The notes below the pieces were generated by a model. It did no database searches, was not told where the DNA came from, and saw nothing but the letters and a program-made list of their open reading frames with translations. This document shows, piece after piece, positions 58,570-64,000 of a stretch of DNA of 64,000 nucleotides. How positions within the stretch are numbered: position 1 is the stretch's first letter; each line of letters starts with the position of its first letter. The position numbers were made by a program, and so were the translations under genes. The stretch covers positions 1 through 64,000 of the forward strand of contig DASYYY010000009.1 in the NCBI GenBank assembly GCA_035933635.1. Direction: 5' to 3'. The DNA is from JAKIVR01 sp035933635 (GTDB lineage: Archaea > Thermoplasmatota > Thermoplasmata > Lutacidiplasmatales > UBA184).

Positions 58570-60285
58570 TTACGGGTTCGAGGCCGAGCCGGCCGTTCCC
58601 GAGACCTCGGTCGGATCGGCGTTCTTTCGGAGCCGCCCTTGCCGGGAGAGCCGGCGGATGACCCGCGTCATGGCCTGCTCCCGTCGCGCCTCGGCCCTCT
58701 GGTAAGAGACGTCCCGGGTCTCCTCGGTCAGGAGGACCACGACACGGCCCACCGAGCTGCGACCGGTCCTACCACGGCGCTGGATCGCCCGGATCTCGCT
58801 CGGGATCGCCTCGAAGAACACGACGAGATCGACGTCCGGGACATCGATCCCCTCCTCGGCGACACTGCTCGCCACGAGCACGGGGAACCGCGCCTGTCGG
58901 AACCCCTCGAGGACCTGGGATTGTTCGCGTTGCTTCATGCCGCGATCGCCCGCGTCCCGGGTCGCCTGACCGACGAACCGGCCCACGCGGTGGCCCTTGG
59001 CCTCGAGCGAGTCCTGGATCTCCTGGATCGTGTCCCGGTACTGGGCGAAAACGAGGATGCGGGGAGGGCGGTCGCGGGGTCGGCCGATTTCCTCGTCGAC
59101 GAGCTCGGCGAGGACGTCGAGCTTCGGATGAGAGACCTCGCCGCGCTCCCCCAGGGCGAGCTCGGCCTCGGACCGCGCGGCGACCAGTTGTGGGATCTTC
59201 GGCAACGCCCGGTCGGCCTTGCCCGGCTTCGGTTTCGCGTTCACCCGGTCGAGGTACTGGAGGAACGGGCCCACCCCCTGGGTTTCCAGCCGTTCGAGGG
59301 CGTGATGGAGGTGCATCATCAGCATCTGATGGTACAGCGGCCCGAACTTCCGGACCATCGGACCGGGCCGAGCGAAGATCTCCCCGCGGAGCGCGAGCAG
59401 GTCCTTCATCGAGAGCGATCGGAGCGGCTTCGTGCGGAGGTATCCCATCTTCTGGAGCTTGTGGCCCTCCTCGTGGAGCGCCTCCAGCACGAGGTCCTGG
59501 ACGTGCCGCGCCGCCGGCGAGAGCCGGACCCATCGGTGCTCGACCGTGACCGGCTGGACGAACTCCCGGACCCCCTCATCGGAGCGCTGGCGGGCCTCGA
59601 CGCGCTCGACCCCCAGCGCGGCGACGACCCCCTCGATCCTCCCTTCCTCCCCTCCGGGCGAGGCCGTCAACGCGAGGACGCGTCCGCCGACCGGTCGTTC
59701 CGCCCGATACCGTTCGGCGATCCCGACGTAGGCGTACTTCCCGACGGTGCGGTGCGCCTCGTCGACGATCAGCGTACCGACGTCGGCGAGCGCGTAGCGG
59801 CCGGCGCGGACATCGTTCGCGATGATCTGGGGGGTGGCGAAGACCGCCTCCGCCTCCTCCCAGGAACCTTGACGGATCGGTGAACCGACCGTACCGGCGA
59901 ATCGGGCGGTGCGCAGGTCCACGAGCCAACGCTCGAACGACTCCGCGTGCTGCTCGACCAGCGGGCGGGTCGGGGCCAGGAAGAGGACCTTGCCCGTGTC
60001 CGCCCGGATCCGCTCCGCCACGACGAGCGCGGCGATGACCGTCTTGCCCATACCCGTGGGGAGGACCACCAGCAAATCCTCGGCGAGTCCGACGCGCGCG
60101 AGGTCCAGCTGGAAGGGTAGCGCGCGGATCGTCCGCGGGACCACGAGGGGGTGGACGATCCACTCCCCATCGACCTGCCAGACCCCGGGCAGCGCCGGCG
60201 GCCGGTCCGGTCTCCGCCTCGCGATGGGGGCAGCGAGCGGCTCGCCCGCGGCGAGGAACTCCTCGAGGGTCCGCTGCTCCCCCAT
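58570..60285 (-). CDS. Hef-like DNA helicase without nuclease domain
   Basis: A 571-residue SF2 helicase of the archaeal Hef/FANCM type. Motif I LPTGMGKTVIAAL, Ia APTRPLVEQH, II IVDEAHRTVG, III ALTASPGG, and VI QRRGRTGRS are present, with a helical insert (about 230-340) between the two RecA domains as in Hef. It stops after the helicase part; the XPF-type nuclease and HhH domains of full Hef are absent. It acts on stalled forks or branched DNA. It lies 45 bp downstream of the SerRS gene on the same strand. Confidence 0.88.
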   Translation of the reverse strand: MGEQRTLEEFLAAGEPLAAPIARRRPDRPPALPGVWQVDGEWIVHPLVVPRTIRALPFQLDLARVGLAEDLLVVLPTGMGKTVIAALVVAERIRADTGKVLFLAPTRPLVEQHAESFERWLVDLRTARFAGTVGSPIRQGSWEEAEAVFATPQIIANDVRAGRYALADVGTLIVDEAHRTVGKYAYVGIAERYRAERPVGGRVLALTASPGGEEGRIEGVVAALGVERVEARQRSDEGVREFVQPVTVEHRWVRLSPAARHVQDLVLEALHEEGHKLQKMGYLRTKPLRSLSMKDLLALRGEIFARPGPMVRKFGPLYHQMLMMHLHHALERLETQGVGPFLQYLDRVNAKPKPGKADRALPKIPQLVAARSEAELALGERGEVSHPKLDVLAELVDEEIGRPRDRPPRILVFAQYRDTIQEIQDSLEAKGHRVGRFVGQATRDAGDRGMKQREQSQVLEGFRQARFPVLVASSVAEEGIDVPDVDLVVFFEAIPSEIRAIQRRGRTGRSSVGRVVVLLTEETRDVSYQRAEARREQAMTRVIRRLSRQGRLRKNADPTEVSGTAGSASNP

Positions 60286-60330
60286 TTCCGACCCGAACGC
60301 CCGGCTCGCCGGCCCCCGGAACGCGCGGCG

Positions 60331-61845
60331 CTACAGGTATCCGATCTCCGCCGGCAACGCACCGGCGTAGGAACGGAACCGTGCGGGCCAGCCCTCGGGG
60401 TCGAGACCGCGCTGGGCGAGGAAGGCGGTCAACCAGCGCTCGAGCCCGATCCCGGAGCAACCGGACCAGAGCTCGCCCTTCTGGGTCTTGATGGTGAACG
60501 CCCGCGTGTACTTGTCCCCCACGATCGAGAGGTTCTGGAACTCGAGCCACTCCGAGTCCTCCCGGGTCCCGCGGTAGGGTAGGTACGCCTCGAAATCGAT
60601 CGTGCCCTTGATCCGCTCCGTGGCGTCCTCGACGCCGACGCCTCCGGCCTGCTGCATGTAGAACGGTGTGACCCAGGCCGTTCGCCACTCGAGCTCGAGG
60701 ATGGTGTCGAAGACGTAGGCGTAGCGTTCGAGCAGTCGCTCCCGCAGCTTGAGCAACTGGTCGGGGTATCCGACGTAGACCGGTTCGATGCGGTGGAACT
60801 CGTCGACCCGCTCGAGCCCGTGGCGGCCCCCGCTCTCGTAGCGGTTGGACACGGCCGCCCGGTCGTACACCTTCAACGGGAGCGTCTCGGTCGCGAGCGT
60901 GCGCCCCGACAGCCACCAGTAGATCGTCGGGCATTGGGCGTAGCAGGAGACCGCGCTCGGCGGGCTGACGAGGCCGGCGAGCTCGGCCGCGGGGACCTGG
61001 TGGGTGATCTTGACGAGGTCGGTGAACCGCTCCCATGCGGCCGGGTCGCGGGTCTTGGGCTCGGTGACGTAGTAGAACTCGCCCGGGAGTCCCTCGAGGT
61101 GTCCGGTCTTGAGCAGGATGTCGAAGGAGTCGTGGTGGGGCTGGACGACCTCGACGAAACCGAGAGGACCGAGCACCTCCTCGCGGGCGATGCGCTCCAT
61201 CGTCCTCAGGAGATGGGCCGCCTGAGGCCCGAGGAACCACTTGCCCTTGGTCGGGCCGCTGCGGACCCAATTACGGGCGATCATCGCCTCGGTCGGGTCC
61301 GTGCGGAAGGTCAGCTCCCGCCGCGGGCTGGCGTTGAGGAGCGACCAGAACTGTTCCTTGCCCCGATAGCTCTGCTTGCGGACCTTCTCCTGGACGAGCG
61401 CCACCGCCCGATCCACCCAGTTGTCGCGGACGGCCTCCTCGGTGAGGTCGGTGAGCTCGAGGGTCGCGATCGTCCCCTCGGTGTGGAGCGTATGCGGCAG
61501 CGGTAGCGAGACGGGTCCGTCGGGCGCGTTCTCGAGGGGGAACCGGAGACGGTAGAGCGGGACCCGGAGCCCGCGGACTCCGACCTTCTCCCGTCGTCCC
61601 ATCTCCTCCCCGAGCCGGCGGAGGATCGCGAGCAGGCTTTGGTGCGGTCGAGCACCGTCCGACTCCAGCACCAGGCTCAGCCGGTCGCCGGTCAGGTCCC
61701 ACTCGACGAGCTTGCCTTGGCCGCGCTTGCCGATGGTCCGGGCCAGGGTCTCCTCGGCGAGCTGGGGGAGGAGTTCGGTGAGGAACGCCGAGCCGTGCTC
61801 GAGGGGCCCGCTGAGCGTCACCTCGGCCCGAAGGTGGTTGTCCAT
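60331..61845 (-). CDS. serS: type-2 (methanogen-type) seryl-tRNA synthetase
   Basis: A 504-residue synthetase of the rare class otherwise known mainly from methanogens. It differs from ordinary SerRS by an N-terminal alpha/beta domain (about 1-160) in place of the coiled-coil arm and by an active-site zinc. The three zinc ligands are all seen: C305 (YAQCPTIYW), E354 (HRIEPVYVG) and C463 (WSGCSGIGLERW). The motif 2 region is SNRYESGGRHGLERVDEFHR. The ATG at 61845 follows a TATA-like run by about 27 bp. Confidence 0.93.
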   Translation of the reverse strand: MDNHLRAEVTLSGPLEHGSAFLTELLPQLAEETLARTIGKRGQGKLVEWDLTGDRLSLVLESDGARPHQSLLAILRRLGEEMGRREKVGVRGLRVPLYRLRFPLENAPDGPVSLPLPHTLHTEGTIATLELTDLTEEAVRDNWVDRAVALVQEKVRKQSYRGKEQFWSLLNASPRRELTFRTDPTEAMIARNWVRSGPTKGKWFLGPQAAHLLRTMERIAREEVLGPLGFVEVVQPHHDSFDILLKTGHLEGLPGEFYYVTEPKTRDPAAWERFTDLVKITHQVPAAELAGLVSPPSAVSCYAQCPTIYWWLSGRTLATETLPLKVYDRAAVSNRYESGGRHGLERVDEFHRIEPVYVGYPDQLLKLRERLLERYAYVFDTILELEWRTAWVTPFYMQQAGGVGVEDATERIKGTIDFEAYLPYRGTREDSEWLEFQNLSIVGDKYTRAFTIKTQKGELWSGCSGIGLERWLTAFLAQRGLDPEGWPARFRSYAGALPAEIGYL

Positions 61846-61869
61846 CGGGGGACCGACCGAGGTCGGGGG

Positions 61870-61876
61870 AATAACA
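61870..61876 (-). promoter_or_regulatory. TATA box of the serS gene
   Basis: Minus-strand tgttatt, 25-31 bp before the serS ATG. Confidence 0.5.
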
Positions 61877-61966
61877 TTGCGGTCACCGGAATCGCCGGAC
61901 CGGCGGGCCGGGCACACCCTTTTGTGGCCGGCGCGTGTCGCGCGCTCCGTCGTTGGGGTTGCTCAC

Positions 61967-63463
61967 ATGGCGGCGGACGAGTACGGGCTGTTCATCGGCG
62001 GGAAGTGGATCACGCCGCCCGGAGCCAAGCGCTTCACGACGACCAACCCCGCGAACGGAGAGACGGTCGGTTCCTTCGTCTCCGCCCGGCCGGAGGACGT
62101 GCGGGCCGCCATCGGCGCCGCCGAGGCGGCCTTCCCCGCATGGCGGGACACGCCGGCGCCCTACCGCGCCGAGGTCCTGCTGCGGACCGCGCTCGTGCTC
62201 AAGCGGCGCAAGGACGAGCTCGGCCGCCTCGTCTCGACGGAGATGGGCAAGGTCCTTCCCGAGGGCCGGGGAGACGTGCAGGAGTCGATCGATTTCGTCG
62301 AGTACATGGCCGGCGAGGGACGCCGGCTCCAGGGGGAGACGGTCCCCTCCGAGCTCCACTCCAAGTTCTGCCTGACGGTGCGCCAACCCAAGGGCGTCGT
62401 CGCCTGCATCACGCCGTGGAACTTCCCCACGGCGATCCCCAATTGGAAGATCGCCGCCGCCCTGGTGACGGGCAACACGGTGGTCTTCAAGCCGGCCTCG
62501 AACACCGCGCGCTGCGCCGCCGAGATCGTCCGGGCCTACGAGGAGGCGGGGGTGCCCGCGGGCGTCCTCAACCTGGTCACGGGATCCGGTGCGGTCGTCG
62601 GCGACGTGCTCTTCAACGACCCCCGGATCCGCGCCATCTCCTTCACCGGCGGGGTCGAGACCGGCCGGACCGTCTACACCGAGGCGGCCAAGCAGCTGAA
62701 GATGGTCCACCTCGAGCTCGGCGGAAAGAACCCGATGATCGTGATGGAGGACGCCAACCTCGACCTGGCCCTCGAGGGCGTGCTCTTCGGGGCGTTCGGC
62801 ACCGCCGGGCAGCGCTGCACGGCGACGAGCCGGTTGATCCTCCACGCGCCGATCTACGACCGGTTCCTGAAGATGCTCGTCGACCGGGTGCGCACCTTCC
62901 GCGTCGGCGACCCCCTCGACGCCCGCTCCGACATGGGCCCGGTCGCCTCCGCCGACCAGGAGAAGAAGGTCCTGGAGTACATCGCCATTGGCCGGCAGGA
63001 GGGCGCCCAGCTCGTTCTCGGCGGGGAGAAGCTCACCGGCGGGGCGTTCGACCGGGGCCACTACATCGCCCCGACGATCTTCGAGACCCGCCACGGGACC
63101 CGGATCTCCAAGGAGGAGATCTTCGGGCCCGTCCTCTCGGTCCTCAAGGTCGCCGACTACGACGAGGCCGTCCGGGTCGCTAACGACGTCCAGTACGGCC
63201 TGTCGTCGTCGATCTACACCCGGGACGTCAACCGCGCGTTCCGCGCGGTCACCGACCTCGAGGCCGGGATCACCTACATCAACGCCCCGACCATCGGCGC
63301 CGAGATCCAGCTCCCGTTCGGAGGGGTCAAGAACACCGGCAACGGCGGGCGCGAGGCCGGCTCGGTCGCCATCGAGGAGTTCACCGAGATCAAGACCGTC
63401 TTCGTCGACTACTCGAACAAGCTGCAGAAGGCCCAGATCGACGTGCCGACCGAGGCGCCGTGA
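61967..63463 (+). CDS. NAD(P)-dependent aldehyde dehydrogenase
   Basis: A 498-residue enzyme of the ALDH superfamily. Catalytic C284 (GTAGQRCTATSR), general base E250 (HLELGGKNP) and N152 (TPWNFP) are present, along with the NAD-fold FTGGVETGR and the terminal LPFGGVKNTGNGG. The FGGVKNTGNGGREAG ending resembles succinate/aminoadipate semialdehyde-type dehydrogenases (the ALDH7-like group), but substrate cannot be fixed. It overlaps the next small gene by GTGA. Confidence 0.93.
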   Translation: MAADEYGLFIGGKWITPPGAKRFTTTNPANGETVGSFVSARPEDVRAAIGAAEAAFPAWRDTPAPYRAEVLLRTALVLKRRKDELGRLVSTEMGKVLPEGRGDVQESIDFVEYMAGEGRRLQGETVPSELHSKFCLTVRQPKGVVACITPWNFPTAIPNWKIAAALVTGNTVVFKPASNTARCAAEIVRAYEEAGVPAGVLNLVTGSGAVVGDVLFNDPRIRAISFTGGVETGRTVYTEAAKQLKMVHLELGGKNPMIVMEDANLDLALEGVLFGAFGTAGQRCTATSRLILHAPIYDRFLKMLVDRVRTFRVGDPLDARSDMGPVASADQEKKVLEYIAIGRQEGAQLVLGGEKLTGGAFDRGHYIAPTIFETRHGTRISKEEIFGPVLSVLKVADYDEAVRVANDVQYGLSSSIYTRDVNRAFRAVTDLEAGITYINAPTIGAEIQLPFGGVKNTGNGGREAGSVAIEEFTEIKTVFVDYSNKLQKAQIDVPTEAP

Positions 63464-63675
63464 GCACCTTCCGGGGCAACGACGAGACCTTGGAGGCGGA
63501 GATCGCCACGCTCGAGGCGATGGCCAAGGTGCGCCTACGGCGCGTCACCCGGGAGATGCGCGAGCTCGACCGCGATTTGCGCGAGCTCAAGCGCGAACGC
63601 GCGCGGCGCCGGGCGCTCGCCGACGTGCCCGCAGCGGCGGTCGCCGAGACGGCCCACGCGGAAGGGTCGGTCTGA
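63460..63675 (+). CDS. small charged coiled-coil protein
   Basis: A 71-residue protein. Residues 8-52 have Arg/Glu-rich heptads (LEAEIATLEAMAKVRLRRVTREMRELDRDLRELKRERARRR). The GTG start overlaps the aldehyde dehydrogenase stop. No family recognised; it could bind nucleic acid or a protein partner. Confidence 0.55.
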   Translation: MSTFRGNDETLEAEIATLEAMAKVRLRRVTREMRELDRDLRELKRERARRRALADVPAAAVAETAHAEGSV

Positions 63676-63690
63676 GTCGGGTCCGACGGC

Positions 63691-64000
63691 TCAGGACAGC
63701 CCGCGGTTGGGGTTGTCGAAGTTCGTCAGGATCGTCTGGTTGAGCCCGCGCGGGCGCTGCAGGCTCGCGAGCAGAGGGTCCTCCGCGAGCGCCGGGATCG
63801 TCTCGGAGATGGGCACCTCGACCAGGATCTCGCGGGTGCGCCCGCCCCGGCCCCGGGAGACGATGGTCGCCCGGATCAGCCCCAGCGTCTCGAGCTCGGA
63901 GAGGTAGTTCGAGATGCTGCGGGCATGCAGCGGCTGGAGCCCGAGTCGCTGGCAGAGCCGGCAGTAGCCGTCGTAGATCTCCCCCGTCGCCACCGCCCCG
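63691..64000 (-). CDS. Orc1/Cdc6 replication initiator, C-terminal part (truncated by window edge)
   Basis: The last 102 codons of a gene that continues beyond 64000. GEIYDGYCRLCQRLGLQPLHARSISNYLSELETLGLIRATIVSRGRGGRTREILVEV is the winged-helix DNA-binding domain of archaeal Orc1/Cdc6, whose recognition helix and wing bind origin recognition boxes. The AAA+ domain is outside the window. An origin would be expected near the gene's 5' end, beyond the edge. Confidence 0.9.
   Translation of the reverse strand, partial: GAVATGEIYDGYCRLCQRLGLQPLHARSISNYLSELETLGLIRATIVSRGRGGRTREILVEVPISETIPALAEDPLLASLQRPRGLNQTILTNFDNPNRGLS

Noticed and set aside
54562..58705. Very long plus-strand open frames opposite kdpA and kdpB
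   Set aside because: They are rich in Asp, Glu, Arg and Gly without any recognisable domain, as expected for the antisense of high-GC coding sequence, while the minus strand encodes complete Kdp proteins.
63676..64000. Replication origin next to Cdc6
   Set aside because: Only the 3' end of the gene is in the window; origins lie near the 5' end, and no repeated origin recognition boxes or AT-rich unwinding region are visible here.

Overview
The window reads as chromosome of a GC-rich archaeon, most likely an uncultured lineage of Candidatus Thermoplasmatota (inference). Evidence for Archaea is direct: PCNA, S6e, aIF2 gamma, Pelota, TrmY, diphthine synthase, a free-standing GMP synthase glutaminase subunit, archaeal phosphopantothenate biosynthesis (4-phosphopantoate--beta-alanine ligase), a tetraether lipid synthase and the C-terminal end of Orc1/Cdc6. 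Many genes have an AT-rich TATA-like box about 22-30 bp before the start codon, which implies leaderless transcription. Genes inside operons are commonly joined by ATGA, GTGA or TGATG overlaps. I could not assign family or genus.

Layout. 1-1133 is an intact IS630-type insertion sequence with perfect 15-bp ends. 1290-2024 is a lower-GC secreted-protein gene. 2025-2484 has no protein gene but a TATA box followed by sequence that can fold into a closed RNA. 2485-5279 holds PCNA, an AlaX editing protein and a small acetyltransferase operon. 5372-8277 has a sugar epimerase, a membrane glycosyltransferase and an FKBP isomerase. 8365-12931 has an aquaporin, a cupredoxin-like membrane protein, a methyltransferase, a B12-binding mutase subunit with its MeaB chaperone, and a prepilin peptidase. 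13066-14845 is an S6e/aIF2-gamma/Trm112-like operon. 14854-26451 is mixed metabolism (cyclase, signal peptidase, PRPP synthetase, NadB, acyl-CoA dehydrogenase, SfsA, pantothenate ligase) plus a tandem Cas4-like protein.

26905-27021 is a tRNA-Ser(GGA) gene whose T-loop is interrupted by a 32-nt intron at position 59/60. 27075-36516 holds an ABC exporter, Pelota, an MFS transporter, a tandem ribbon-helix-helix regulator next to an FtsZ homologue (a CdrS-FtsZ-like arrangement), TrmY and a HAD phosphatase. 36655-38968 is a PadR-ABC transporter operon with an inverted-repeat operator. 38995-45791 holds a cation/proton antiporter, a SWIM protein, the tetraether synthase and an M61 peptidase. 45775-50212 contains a thiolase/DUF35 pair and a tightly overlapped operon running UbiX, two membrane proteins, then GuaAa. 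50288-54035 has an uncharacterised Cys-rich protein, a receiver domain and diphthine synthase. 54032-58483 is a Kdp potassium-pump operon (kdpF-A-B-truncated C) coupled to a tandem Usp protein. 58570-64000 has a Hef-like helicase, a type-2 seryl-tRNA synthetase, an aldehyde dehydrogenase and Cdc6.

The most unusual points are the T-loop intron in tRNA-Ser, a non-methanogen-looking genome with the rare type-2 SerRS, several genes whose conserved N-terminus lacks ATG/GTG/TTG and begins best at CTG, the tandem Cas4-like protein with a dead second domain, and the Kdp operon with a KdpC lacking its C-terminal domain.
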